This document shows, in pieces, positions 30,777-41,801 of a DNA stretch of 42,561 nt. The DNA lies in NCBI GenBank assembly GCA_025765615.1, contig JAIVFJ010000426.1, positions 1 through 42,561 on the forward strand, in the 5' to 3' direction. Made by a program: the position numbers and the translations under genes. Position 1 is the first letter of the stretch; every line of letters begins with the position of its first letter. Origin of the DNA: Zopfochytrium polystomum (lineage: Eukaryota; Chytridiomycota; Chytridiomycetes; Chytridiales; Chytridiaceae). A model generated the notes under the pieces. The model ran no database searches and was not told the origin of the DNA. It saw only the letters and a list, made by a program, of their open reading frames with translations.

Positions 30777-31524
30777 AGGGGGGCGCGCGCAGTGTTGGCA
30801 CCCTTGCTTTGTATTCCTTGGTTGCTAGAAAGTTTTGCATCGTTTCCAACTGCTTGGGGTCGTCTTATCTTTTCCGCGGACGGTGCGGGCGAGGCGGCAT
30901 AATAAATATCGTCATCAGAAGGAGGAGATATAATGAGTTACCTCGCCAACAGCTCAGGTTGTGAGGTGTTGGGTGGAGGAGGTGGATTGGAATGGACCTA
31001 GTCCTCGGGTGGCACGGCATCGCCTTGCTGACAACAAACCTTCATCAAGAACGCCACCCTGGGCGTCTCGTGTCTCCGACGGCCTTGCGTAATGTCCCCA
31101 TCAACTAGACTTAATCGGCTGCCACTGCCACGTTCGCCACCATTTCCCCCCCTACCCACCTACCTGCCAAGCTGCCGTCACTGTCGCTGTCGCTGGCCAA
31201 CGCACCGCCCACTCCAAGTTCTCCTTCTGCGTGGGCCTAATGCTTTGAATCTGTCCCACGGCCCACACGCCTCCGTGCCCATTTCTTGCTTTCTTGAAGG
31301 CGCAGAGTTGTTATGCCTTTCTTTCTTTTCTACATGTATTTTTTTTTTTTCTTTTTGATCCTTTTGGCTGACACAGCCTCGACTCACGTCTCGTTCGACA
31401 CAAAAATGGCCAACCTCCCGTGAAAGACTTTGAGCTTGGCTGAACGCTCCCTGGAGTAGAGCGACCAGCATTGCCTGGATCAATTTTCAATCTCCGACCC
31501 ACCTTTGGCTTGCTCAGCCCGGCC
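30777..31524. other. Intergenic interval
   Basis: AATAAA at about 30901-30906 could be the polyadenylation signal of the preceding gene. A T-rich run lies at 31340-31358. The rest is promoter region for the glycosyltransferase gene. I see no other gene. Confidence 0.4.
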
Positions 31525-33537
31525 ATGCCCCGACATTCACGACCAAAGCCCACAGCTGGGTTGCGCTGCCGCGTCATCATCTCGCTCGCCATCGCGTCCA
31601 CGTTTTACGTCCTGTTCGCACTTGGGCTATTGATGCGGCAAGCCGAGCACTCGGACCTTACTGGAGACGGTGGTGATGGCCCCATCGCCTTCAACGCCGA
31701 AGAGAGGAAGGTAGCCGCCGATTTGCCGCCTCACGTCGCCAACCCGATGAGACGACCCATCCCACGGCCCATCGCTCCTCCGCAGGATGAGACAACTCCG
31801 TCGTCGACACAGTCGGAATGGAGGCTCGTTGCCGAGTACGGTCGGCGGATCGACGATCTGCTCCGGGAAGTTGGAGAGCTCCGCAACAGACTCGCGGCTC
31901 AACGGCGGCTTGAGGACGCGGGGGATCTAGTTCAGCAAGCGCTTGGTGGGGCAGTAGAGAAGCCTCCGCTGGCGAGCTCAGTCGTCAAAGATCCCGGGAC
32001 GACATCGCCAACCGCCGTCCATCCACCAACCCGCTTTCCCCCTCATCAATACAACCCCGCCTACGACCACATTGCCATCGCTGTAAAATCTGGTGCAGAC
32101 GTCGCGGCGGGCCGTACGCCGATCCAGCTACTCACCTTCCTGCGGGACGTGAGGAACGTGTTGGTCGTCGGCGAGGCGAAAGGTATCAAGGTGGCGGAGA
32201 TGGAGGTCGTTGATGTGGTCACTGATGCCTACGAGGAGGCGCAGCGGAGGGTCGGCGGGACGACAGCGGCGGGGGCGGACTCAACGGCGGTCGCTGGAGG
32301 GAGTAATAGCAGCGGGCCCCAGGAAAAGCTTGACGATGTAAACGAGGACAGTGCAACGGTAGCGAACGAGGTCGCCGACATTGGCGGTGCGGACCCTGGC
32401 GACTCTGTATTTGGAGTCGACGGCGTCGGGGTCGAGAGCGATCTGGCAAGCGGCTCGGACATGCGCGCAGCACAGCAACCCCTGAAGCAGCGGCGCGGCA
32501 CCGACGGCGGGACCACGGGCGCGGCAGCAGCGCAAAACAAGAACAAGGTCCAAGCCGACGAGCGGTCGCAGGGCTGGCGGCATGACGCGCACAAGAACCT
32601 CCCGGGCCTGCGCGCCATGCGGCACGCGTTTCCCGACGCCGACTGGTACGTCATGATTGACGACGACTCGTACGTGCTTATGGAAAACTTTGCGGCGTAC
32701 TTGGCGAAGAAGGATCCCGCCAAGGCCATCTACACGGGGTTGGCAAACGTTTTTCGTGGGTGCGATGGCGTCAAGCACTTTGGAGAGGGTCCGTATTTCG
32801 TACATGGCGGCTCTGGCATTGTCGTGTCGAAGGGCGCAATGAATCGAATGCTGGAGATTGTCGATAAGTGTATTGTCAGGTACAAACCGTGTTGGGGTAA
32901 GTGCTTACCTTTTTTTTTTGCGCCATTTGCGTCAAATAACTCGTTGTGCCAACCAGCCGGTGACGTCCGGGTTGGCCTTTGTATGAGAGACGCTGGAATA
33001 CTCGCCGAGTTCGGGACTGGCTTCCACAAAGAACCGTAAGTGTCATCACGTCTTCCTTCCGAGGCTAAGAATCCTCACTCCAATCGACTAAGCCCCACCA
33101 GCGACTTCCGCTTCCCTTCGGACAAGTGCCATCGCCCCAACGTCTTTCATCATATGCTCCCCCGCCAGATCCAGCACCTCTACGAGCTCGAAACGACGGC
33201 AAAAGCGTCGCGGCAGAACCTGACGATGTCCGCCATCTTTGCGCAATTTGTCGTGCGCCCCGACATGATCACGGCCGCCGGCGGCAACGAGCGCGAGATT
33301 GCCGACGCACCCCCAGAGGCCGGGTACGCGTTCCGCAACGAGGACGCGCCGGGCGGCGACTACACGAGAGTCGCGGCCGAGACGTACGCCGAGTGCGCGG
33401 GGTTCTGTGCGCGGGAGGAGCGGTGCGTGGCGTGGGCGCTGGTGGGCGCGACGTGCTGGCTGAAGGACACGTTTGTGCCGCGGAAGGCGAGGGACGGGGC
33501 GTGGTCGGGGTATCTGCCGTTGCGGTATACGTGCTGA
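31525..33537 (+). CDS. GT31/Fringe-type glycosyltransferase with C-terminal PAN/apple domain
   Basis: Exons 31525-32896, 32957-33035 and 33102-33537 (GTAAGT donors, phases agree) give 628 residues. A short cytoplasmic tail precedes a membrane anchor at about residues 17-37 (VIISLAIASTFYVLFALGLL), giving type II topology typical of Golgi enzymes. The catalytic domain begins near residue 180 (HIAIAVKSGADVAAGRTP, then FLRDVRNVLVVGEA). It carries the metal-binding DDD motif near residue 376 (ADWYVMIDDDSYVLMEN), the HGGSGIVVSKGAMNRM loop, and GDVRVGLCMRDAGI. Between the two halves lies an Ala/Gly/acidic insertion (about residues 240-335). The last 60 residues hold six cysteines (AECAGFCAREERCVAWALVG, then ATCWLKD) in a PAN/apple pattern that may bind glycan or protein. 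It probably transfers a sugar to a secreted glycan; donor and acceptor are unknown. Confidence 0.85.
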
Positions 33538-33712
33538 GGGCGTTGGGAGCAAAGCGTGTGTTCGTGTACGCGCCAAGGCAAACATCGTAAGAGCCGGGCC
33601 AATATGATCGGCGAGAAAAGGGTTCCGCAGCATAATTAGACAAGTCAGACCTGGAAACCCAGAAAAAGTAGCCCAGGCAAGCACCCCTGATCTCGATCGA
33701 TCCGCCGGGGAG

Positions 33713-36700
33713 ATGAAGTTCTCGCACTCGATCCAGCTCAACTCCAAGGTCGAGTGGCAGGACTGTGAGTAGTGAGAGCGCTGTGCGGAGTGAGGTTTGG
33801 CGATGCGCTCGCGCGGGAGAAGTGCATTAGCGCGTGTGTGTGATTCCCTCCTGGCACTGATCTTGCTTTCCACTGCCACTTTTCAACATCCGGTTGCGAT
33901 CGGGACCTGCGGACAGACTACATGTAAACAATTGGCTTTAACAAATCCGTTGCTGTCTTTCGGACCTCCGATCTCTATGGCTAACAAGCGCAATCCATAT
34001 CTGCAGTGCTTACTCAAACCTCAAGAAATGGATTTACCTCATCGAAAAGGCCAAGTTGGGGCTCGTCACCCTGCCAAGATCTTACAGGGAGGCCGACCCC
34101 TCCATATTCCTCTCCGCCCTGACGCAACAGCAGCAGCAGCAACATCAGACGCCACGCATGTCCACCGACGACGAGGAGGCCCCTCTCCTCAGCGCCAACC
34201 CCGACCACATCGCTCCACCGGCAGAGGCAATCGAGAGCTTTTTCAGGGAGGCCCTCGACGACCAGCTCGACAAGATCGTCCAGTTCTACGCCAACGCGTC
34301 GCGCGAGATCTTTGCCGAAATCGAAGCGTTCGCTGCTGAGGTGACGGAGTTTGAGACGCACGATCCGCAGATGCTAGTGGCACAGCAGACCCGGCTCACT
34401 CCCGTACCCGAGCTCGACGTGCCCCCCATGACGTCCCTTCCCGAAGCTGCGACGGCCCCCGCAACGCCTAGCGCGCCTTCTGTGGCTATCACCCCGCGGT
34501 CGCGCCCGTCGCTCAGCCGGCTGCGCCGCTTTTCCACGTCGTCCTCGCCCAGTCTTGCTTCGGCAGAACCCGGCACACCAGTGTCGACAGCGTGGTCGAT
34601 CTTTTACGGTCACGACGATAACAAGGCGCTCCAGTCCAAATTCCGGAAACAAGGCGTCGCGTGCTACGTCAGCCTCAACGAGTTGGACGACTACCGCGAG
34701 CTCAACCACACGGGCTTCGCCAAAATCCTGAAAAAGTACGAAAAGGTCACCGGCCAGCGGCTCAAGCAGGTCTACATGGCCAAAGTGAACGCTGCGCTGC
34801 CGTTCTGCACCTCGGCCATGGCAAAGCTCCGTGACGAGATTGACACCGTTGTGAGACTGTACGCGCGTGTCGCGGCCGAGGGCAGCACGACGCAGGCGAG
34901 CAAGGAGCTCAGGGCGACGCTGCGGGACCACATTGTGTGGGAGAGGAACACGGTCTGGCGTGATATGGTGGAGCAGGAGAGGCGCACGGCGTCGCTGAAC
35001 GTACGCCGCAAGAGCGTTTCTCGAGAGTCGGACACTGCAGTGCGGTGCTGCGGTTGCACACTGTCGGTGCCGCGGCTATTTACTTATCAGACCCTCACTT
35101 TAACATTATTTGTTGGGATTTTCGCCTGCTTGGTTTCATTCGAATTTTTCGACACTGTTGAGCAGCAAAACTGTCTTGCCATCCTGTTCCTCGCTTCTTC
35201 GCTGTGGGCGTTTGAGGTATATTTGTTTGGAACCCTCGGAGCGCCAGGCACCTTGAAAACCTCCACTGACTCCGTAATTTTCGATCCTCAAACACAGGTG
35301 CTACCCTTGTTCGCCACCGCGCTTCTTATTCCACTTCTCGTCGTCACCCTCCGTGTCATGCGAGAAATCGTCAAACTCCCAGACGGCACCGCCGAGTATC
35401 ACAGGATGGACGCGAAATCTGCAGCCAAGCGAGTGTTTTCGGAGATGTTCTCTGGGGTGATTATCTTGCTGCTCGGAGGCTTCTCGCTTGCTGCGGCGCT
35501 CAGCAAGCACCATATCGCGAAGGGAGTCGCCAGCGTGGTTCTGGGGCTTGCCGGCAGCCAGCCGAAATTCGTCCTCCTGGCGAACATCTTTTTGAGCACG
35601 TTTCTCAGCATGTGGATTTCGAATGTGGCTGCCCCGGCGGTGTGCTTCTCTTTGATAGCGGTATGATTGGTCTTTCAACTCAGACAGTGCCTTATTCTTA
35701 TCAATCTTTTGAGCAGCCAATATTAAGGAACCTCCCGTCTCGCTCGCCGTACGCGAAGTCCCTTATCCTCGGCATCGCACTCGCCGCCAACGTCGGCGGA
35801 ATGGCGTCTCCAATCTCATCGCCGCAAAACATTGTCGCCATCGGCACACTCTCCGACATGCACCTCTCCGTCAGCTGGCCTGAATGGTTTGCCATCGCCC
35901 TGCCCGTGTGCTTCGTCATCGACCTGGGCATCTGGTTCATTCTGCTGCTGGTGTACCGCCCCGAAACGGCCTTTTACGTCCAAAAGTCGACCGTGCCCGC
36001 GTCTTCGAGCGCCACCCTGCCGTCGACTGGGTTGGGCATCTCGACGGACCAGGTGTCTATCGTCGAGTCGGTTCCGCCGCAGCAAGCGGCAAGCGGAAAG
36101 TTTTTCGTAAAGAATCCGATCACGTTGACGCAAGTTTTTGTTTTATTTATTACGGTTGTTACCATCGGGCTCTGGTGCGTCGAGTCGTCGATTGAAGCAT
36201 ATGTCGGCGACATGGGGATTATTGCTCTTGTACCGATTGTTGCCTTCTACGGCACCGGTATTCTCTCCAAGGACGACTGGAACTCGCAGTTGTGGAATGG
36301 TAATTGTTTGCTTTCCTCTCGTGCTTCCTCGTTCCTTTCTTTTTCCGCCGAGCCCCGGTTCGAGACTCATCCCTCTTTGCTGCTGAAAACCAGTCGTTGC
36401 CCTCGCGATGGGCGGCATCTGTCTCGGAAAGGCGGTCGACTCTTCTGGCTTGCTGGCAAACATCACGTCAAAGATGACGCCGTACCTGTCCACGTTGTCG
36501 CCGTACATGTCGCTGGTGCTCATGTCTATGGTCGTCCTCGTCGTCACCTCGTTCATCTCCCACACCGTCGGGGCGCTTATTATCCTACCGGTCGTCGCGC
36601 AAATAGGCGCTAATATGCCGGCCCCGCAGCCGCGCCTTTTGGTGATGAGCATTGGTAAAACTTGCTTTGTTTTTCTTCCTTGCCTATCCGCGCCGCAATT

Positions 36701-36958
36701 TCCTTTAAATGGTCTGACAATCCGCACTCTCTGCACTCTTGCTTTGACAACGGCGCAGCGCTCATCTGCTCAGGCGCCATGGGCCTCCCCGTCTCGTCGT
36801 TCCCCAACATGAACGCCATCTCGCAGGAGGACTCGACGGGCGAGCCGTGGCTCTCGGTTCTCGACTTTATCAAGGTCGGGCTCGTCGCCAGCGTGGTGGC
36901 GTGGGGCGCGATTGTGGGCGTCGGGTACCAGGTTATGATTTTTATGGGTTTCAAGTAG
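33713..36958 (+). CDS. SPX-domain low-affinity phosphate/anion transporter (Pho87/Pho90/Pho91 type)
   Basis: Six exons: 33713-33764, 33916-33922 (seven bases), 34007-35660, 35717-36299, 36394-36654 and 36759-36958, 918 residues in all. The SPX domain (about residues 1-330) starts MKFSHSIQLNSKVEWQD. Only the 7-base exon ACTACAT restores the standard continuation YYIAYSNLKKWIYL. Lysines in the first helices and in FAKILKKYEKVTGQRLKQ form the expected inositol-pyrophosphate pocket, which reports phosphate status. A poly-Gln stretch and Ser-rich loop interrupt the domain. From about residue 375 an anion-permease (DASS/ArsB-like) domain follows, with LAANVGGMASPISSPQN and ICSGAMGLPVSSFPNMN, the paired pore loops of the family. 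It should carry phosphate across the plasma or vacuolar membrane. The yeast homologues differ in location, so I do not choose a gene symbol. Confidence 0.93.
33916..33922 (+). other. 7-base micro-exon of the SPX transporter
   Basis: ACTACAT is preceded by ACAG and followed by GTAAAC. Exon 1 ends one base into a codon and exon 3 begins one base before GCT TAC. Only with these seven bases do the phases meet, and they supply Tyr-Tyr-Ile of the conserved SPX helix. Flanking introns are 151 and 84 bases. Confidence 0.85.
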
Positions 36959-37307
36959 GAGGGGAATGAGAGTGAATTTGTCGTAAAGAGTAATTTGGCG
37001 TTGGTGTGGTGATTCGAAAAAGCCTTGGGAGAAACAAAGCAGAGACAAATCGGGTGGGCCAAATACGTCGATACTCGATAGAGGGCCGGACCTCCGCGAG
37101 GGCGCCACGTCCGATATTTGTGGGAGAGAAAAAAAAAGAGAAGATTTCTGCTGATCTCTGATCTCCCCGGCCTTCCCGGAGCTCCGAGCCGGCAAGCCGG
37201 AAAAGCAGCCGGAAGCAGCCGCGTCAAACCGGTCGCTTCGTTGGCTTTTAAAGTGCGGCTTCGCCCTCCGTCCTTCCTTCTCCTTCGCTCGCGAAAGAAC
37301 AGAACAT
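36959..37307. other. Intergenic interval upstream of the first DHA1 transporter
   Basis: A GC-rich stretch at 37165-37235 contains short self-complementary pieces (CCGGCAAGCCGG). I see no TATA-like element and no other gene; the long minus-strand open frame across it is antisense to the SPX gene's end. Confidence 0.4.
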
Positions 37308-39066
37308 ATGCCGGCCCCCGACAGAGAAACCAGCAGACCGGCATCGGCCCTCACCGACGTCGAGCGCGAGGCGGCAGCCCTCGCTGTGGCGGACGTCGAC
37401 GGTCATGACACCGTCGCAAAGCCGACGAACGAGGTGAGGCCTGCTGTATGAGTGCCTAATGGGGAACAGGCAGTGGAGTGTGGAGCGACGTGCTTCCAAC
37501 GATGATTCCGACTGATGCGTCTTCTTCTCTCCTTTGCTGAGAAAAGATCGGCTGGGACGGCCCGACGGATCCGGCGTCGCCCCGAAACTGGCCCGCGTGG
37601 AAGAAATGGACCGTCGTCACCATGATTGGCCTCTTCACTTTTATGGCTCCAATGAGTTCTTCGATCATCGCGCCGGGCGTGCCCTTCATCTCCCTAGGTA
37701 CGCAACACGTCGCTTGGTTCCTCGTTCCTTTTCGTTTGTCGTGATTCTCCACTGAACTCTCTTTCGCCCTCGAAATAGAGTTTGGCATTAGTGGATCGGT
37801 GGGGCAGGAGATGATCATTTCCATCTTTGTGCTGGCGTTTGCGTTCGGGCCTCTGTTCATGGGACCGCTCTCGGAGGTGTTTGGCCGGCGATGGGTCGTA
37901 CTCGTATCCAACGTTGTGTTTCTCGCATTCAACATTGCTTGCGGGTTCTCGCAAAACACGGCGCAGCTGTACGTTTTCCGGTTTCTCGCTGCGATTGGAG
38001 GAAGCGCGCCGCTTGCGGTAAGCATCATGGACCATTCTGGCCAGTGGATCTCCTTCATTGTTTCTCACCTACTCCTCTTTGGCTTTACCAGATAGGATCC
38101 GGCGTCATTAGCGACATGTTCGTCGCCGAGCAACTCGGTCTTGCGAACAGCATTCTTTCGCTCTCTCCTTCGCTTGGGCCGGTTCTCGGTCCGTTCATCG
38201 GATCGTTCCTCGCAGAGTATAGCACCTGGCGCTGGATTTTCCACTTTCTCTCCATCGTCGACGCAGTCGTGCTGGTGGCCGGATACTTCCTGCTGTTTGA
38301 ATCCTACGCGCCGGCCCTTCTGGCCCAAAAGGCAAAGAAGCTGGGCGTCGTTGCCGCCACTTCCAGCCACACATCCGTCGCCCACAGACTCAGCGAATCC
38401 TCCATCCGCCCGTTCATCCTCCTCTTCACGCAGCCCATCGTCCAAATCGTTTCGTTGTACATGGCGTACATTTACGGCCTCCTCTATCTCGTCCTTTCGA
38501 CCTTCACCCAGCTCTGGATCGAGCGATACCACGAATCCGTCGCCGTCTCCGGCATTCACTACCTCGCCCTCGGCCTCGGCTTCGTCGGCGCAAACATCCT
38601 TCTCGCCCCTCTCATCGACAAGATTTACGTCCGCCTCCGCGAAAAGAACAACGGCGTCGGCGCACCAGAGTTCCGCATGCCACTGGCGATGCCGGTGTCG
38701 TTCCTCCTGCCCGCTTCGCTGTTCATGTACGGATGGACCGCGCAGACCGAGACCCACTGGATCCTGCCGGATATCGGCATCATGCTGTTTGGCGTGTGCT
38801 TCTGCGTCATCTTCCAGGTCATTGCGCTGTACATCGTTGACGGGTACCGACGGTATGCCGCGAGCGCCATGGCCGCGGCGACGTTCTTGAGGTCCGTGTT
38901 TGGGTTTGGGTTCCCGCTGTTTGCCGGGACCATGTACGACAAGTACGGGTACGGCTGGGGGAACTCGATCCTGGCGTTTGTGGCGATCGCGGGGATCCCA
39001 GCTCCGTTCTTGGTGTACAAGTTTGGGGCCGCCCTAAGGGCGCGGAGCACTTACGCGGCGGGATGA
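37308..39066 (+). CDS. DHA1-type (12-TM) MFS drug:H+ antiporter, tandem copy 1
   Basis: Exons 37308-37433, 37547-37697, 37779-38017 and 38092-39066 (GT-AG, phases 0, 1, 0) give 496 residues. A hydrophilic N-terminus of about 55 residues ends in DPASPRNWPAWKKW, the usual lead into the first membrane helix of the fungal DHA1 family. Motif A is GPLSEVFGRRWV, motif C lies in SPSLGPVLGPFIGSFLAEYS, and STWRWIFHF follows. The second half has YRRYAASAMAAATFLRSVFG near the C-terminus. Homologues (FLR1/CaMDR1-like) export azoles, other drugs or polyamines across the plasma membrane using the proton gradient; the substrate here is unknown. A near-identical gene follows 390 bases downstream on the same strand with the same exon layout. 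Confidence 0.93.
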
Positions 39067-39457
39067 GAGCTCAGTGAGGCGGAGGTGGAGGTGCGAGAGA
39101 AGTTTGCTTTTCTTCCATACCACGACTGGTAAAATACCAACGTATTACCAATTGACTGGAGGGCAAAATAGATTGGTTTGTGCTGAGTGCGTCCCCACGA
39201 TTTGGTGTTAGTGCGTGTCCTCCGTGTCCGCTCTCTGTCGGCCGGGAGCTGATCTGCTAGTGTGGTTCGCCTGTCGACTTTCGACTTTTTCTATCAGATT
39301 TGAAAAAGCTTTGTCCGGTGATTGCCGGGTAGTTTCACATAGCCAGGGATCCGGAATTCCGACCAGCCAAAATCAATGAATTTAAACCGTCGCTCGCCCA
39401 CTTTGTTCGATTTTCGTTTCAAAAGAAAAGCGAGTGGGCGCCACATACATACGAAAC
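39067..39457. other. Intergenic interval between the tandem transporters
   Basis: The upstream regions of the two transporters are not alike, so their control may differ. A short inverted pair, CGCCCACT near 39396 and AGTGGGCG near 39432, lies about 25-60 bases upstream of the second start. No other gene is seen. Confidence 0.4.
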
Positions 39458-41172
39458 ATGGTACTTCCCGAAGCAGAGGCGAGCAGATCCTCACCCACTC
39501 TCAATGACATCGAGCGGGAGGCGGCAGTCGTCCACGTTGCGGACGGTGGCGATCAGGGGGCACCAAAGCCAACGAACGAGGTGAGAACAGGTCTTTGAAG
39601 CAAGGTTACTTGTCTGGAAAGACGCCCCTGCTGATCACAGCATATCTTTCCGTTTTTTCTGAAGGTTGGCTGGGACGGCCCCACGGACCCTGCGTCGCCG
39701 CGAAATTGGCCCGCGTGGAAGAAATGGACTGTTGTCACCATGATTGGCCTCTTCACTTTCATGGCTCCAATGAGCTCTTCTATCATCGCGCCGGGCGTTC
39801 CGTTCATCTCCGCAGGTTGGCGCTCGTTTCATTTATCTCATCGTCATTTTCAATGTGAATGACGAAACCTTTTCTCAACAGAGTTCGACATCAATGGCTC
39901 GCTGCAACAGGAAATGATCATTTCCATCTTCGTTCTTGCATTCGCATTCGGCCCCCTGTTCATGGGGCCTCTTTCCGAGGTGTTTGGACGGCGATGGGTT
40001 GTACTCGTATCCAACGTTGTGTTTTTGGCTTTCAACATTGCGTGCGGATTCTCGCAAAACACTGCGCAGCTGTACATTTTCCGGTTTCTAGCTGCGCTTG
40101 GAGGAAGCGCACCGCTTGCTGTAAGCTCCCGTTCAACAATCTGGCCCTGAAGTCCCGTGACGGCCGTATCTCACTTACCACTGTTTCAAACTACCAGATC
40201 GGATCAGGGGTCATCAGCGACATGTTCGTCGCCGAGCAACTCGGCTTTGCGAACAGCATTCTTTCGCTGTCGCCTTCCCTCGGGCCGGTGCTGGGTCCGT
40301 TCATCGGATCATTCCTCGCAGAGTACAGCACCTGGCGCTGGATCTTTCACTTCCTCTCCATCGTCGACGCAGTGGTGCTGGTGGCCGGATACTTCCTGCT
40401 GTTTGAGTCCTACCCGCCGACCCTCCTCGCCCAAAAGGCAAAGAAACTGGGCGGCGTCGCCGCAACATCCAGCCACACGTCCGTCGCCCACAGGCTTCGC
40501 GAATCTTCCGTCCGCCCGTTCATCCTCCTCTTCACGCAGCCCATCGTCCAAATCGTCTCGCTCTACATGGCGTACATCTACGGCCTCCTATACCTTGTTC
40601 TCTCGACTTTCACCCAGCTCTGGATCGAGCGATACCACGAATCCATCTCCGTCTCTGGCATCCACTACCTCGCCCTCGGCCTCGGCTTCGTCGGCGGAAA
40701 CATCGTCCTCGCCCCGCTCATCGACAAGATCTACGTCCGCCTCCGCGAAAAGAACAACGGCGTTGGCGCACCAGAGTTCCGCATGCCGCTGGCGATGCCG
40801 GTGTCGTTCCTCCTGCCCGCTTCGCTGTTCATGTACGGATGGACCGCGCAGACCGAGACCCACTGGATTCTGCCGGATATTGGCATCATGCTGTTTGGCG
40901 TGTGCTTCTGCGTCATCTTCCAGGTAATCGCGCTGTACCTCGTTGACGGGTACAGACGGTACGCCGCGAGCGCCATGGCTGCTGCGACGTTCTTGAGGTC
41001 CGTGTTTGGGTTTGGGTTCCCTCTGTTTGCGGGGACCATGTACGACAGGTACGGGTACGGCTGGGGGAACTCGATCTTGGCGTTTGTGGCGGTCGCGGGG
41101 ATCCCGGCTCCGTTCTTGGTGTACAAGTTTGGGGCGGCGTTGAGGGCGCGGAGCACGTACGCGGCGGGGTGA
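39458..41172 (+). CDS. DHA1-type (12-TM) MFS drug:H+ antiporter, tandem copy 2
   Basis: Exons 39458-39580, 39665-39815, 39882-40120 and 40198-41172 give 495 residues. The last three exons match copy 1 base for base in length (151, 239 and 975), and their proteins differ at only a small number of positions. The N-terminal 41 residues and all introns have diverged much more. The donor of intron 2 is GTTGGC, weaker than the GTACGC of copy 1. Motif A (GPLSEVFGRRWV), motif C and the DPASPRNWPAWKKW lead-in are intact. Differences inside the transport domain include ESVAVSG against ESISVSG and FVGANILLAP against FVGGNIVLAP. Both copies look functional; low divergence suggests recent duplication or gene conversion. 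Confidence 0.93.
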
Positions 41173-41275
41173 GAGTTCGGTGAGGCGGACGAGAAGTTGC
41201 TTGGCGAAAGAAAAAAAAGAAAATAAAAAAAAGACGAAGAAGATGTTCGCCGGATGAGAGCGGGAACGTTGTTGG

Positions 41276-41355
41276 TCTCAACTCCGGTTTTCCCGCCTCC
41301 GGGCTCAACTCTGGTTCTTTTTCAACAGCGCGTTTGGGTCAACTCCGGTTTTCCG
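41276..41355. repeat. Three copies of a CTCAACTCCGGTTTTCC-like motif
   Basis: TCAACTCCGGTTTTCC occurs at about 41278 and 41339, with a diverged copy (CTCAACTCTGGTTCTTT) at 41304. Spacing is about 26 and 35 bases. They could be factor-binding sites or a decayed short tandem repeat. Confidence 0.6.
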
Positions 41356-41740
41356 TTCGCTTAGGGGGAAGTATTTTTTTTCCCTCCACCCGCAGGAGCC
41401 GGTCCTATTACAATCGAGCACCCCTCTGAGACAGACTAGAGTAACAATAAGCAAGCTGCAAGGCGAGCACCTCCACTATGGCGGATTCAGAAATTAGTAC
41501 TGGCGCAAGGAAAACGCCTCGGAGTCCCTGATTTTCAATTCTTTCTTGATGGCGCAGATTTTTTTTTTTTTCAACTTTTTTCACCCACCCTCCAGGTGAC
41601 TGTATTGCGCGGATAACCGATTTTGAAAAAAAAAGAAGAAAAAGGGTTCAGTGTACATGGAAAATAATCCTCAATGGGGAATGTCGGCCACTATGAAAAG
41701 TCGCCCAGTTGCTATCCATCCCGTACTCACTCTTACTCAA

Positions 41741-41750
41741 TATATATATA
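41741..41750 (+). promoter_or_regulatory. TATA-like run upstream of the aldo/keto reductase
   Basis: TATATATATA lies 52-61 bases before the ATG at 41802, with a second TATA-like piece (TATATAAC) directly before the start codon. The position fits a core promoter, but the call rests on sequence alone. Confidence 0.4.
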
Positions 41751-41801
41751 CGCACATCCTCTCTCGTACTGTATCACTCTCCACCCCCGTATATAACAAG
41801 G

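Larger units (their letters stand above)
41173..41801. other. Intergenic interval upstream of the aldo/keto reductase
   Basis: It holds A-rich sequence just after the transporter stop (41208-41235), a threefold short repeat (41276-41355), T runs near 41560 and a TATA-like run at 41741-41750. Confidence 0.5.

Noticed and set aside
33765..34006. A simple two-exon join at the start of the SPX gene
   Set aside because: The strong donor and the only nearby acceptor give the wrong phase. The 7-base exon solves the phase and supplies the conserved residues.
36610..37344. A 244-residue minus-strand open frame downstream of the SPX gene
   Set aside because: It covers the last exon of the SPX transporter in antisense and the promoter region of the next gene, with no family features.
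38141..38890. Long Ser/Pro/Arg-rich open frames inside both DHA1 genes
   Set aside because: They are frame-shifted shadows of the transporter exons and appear in both copies only because the DNA is duplicated.
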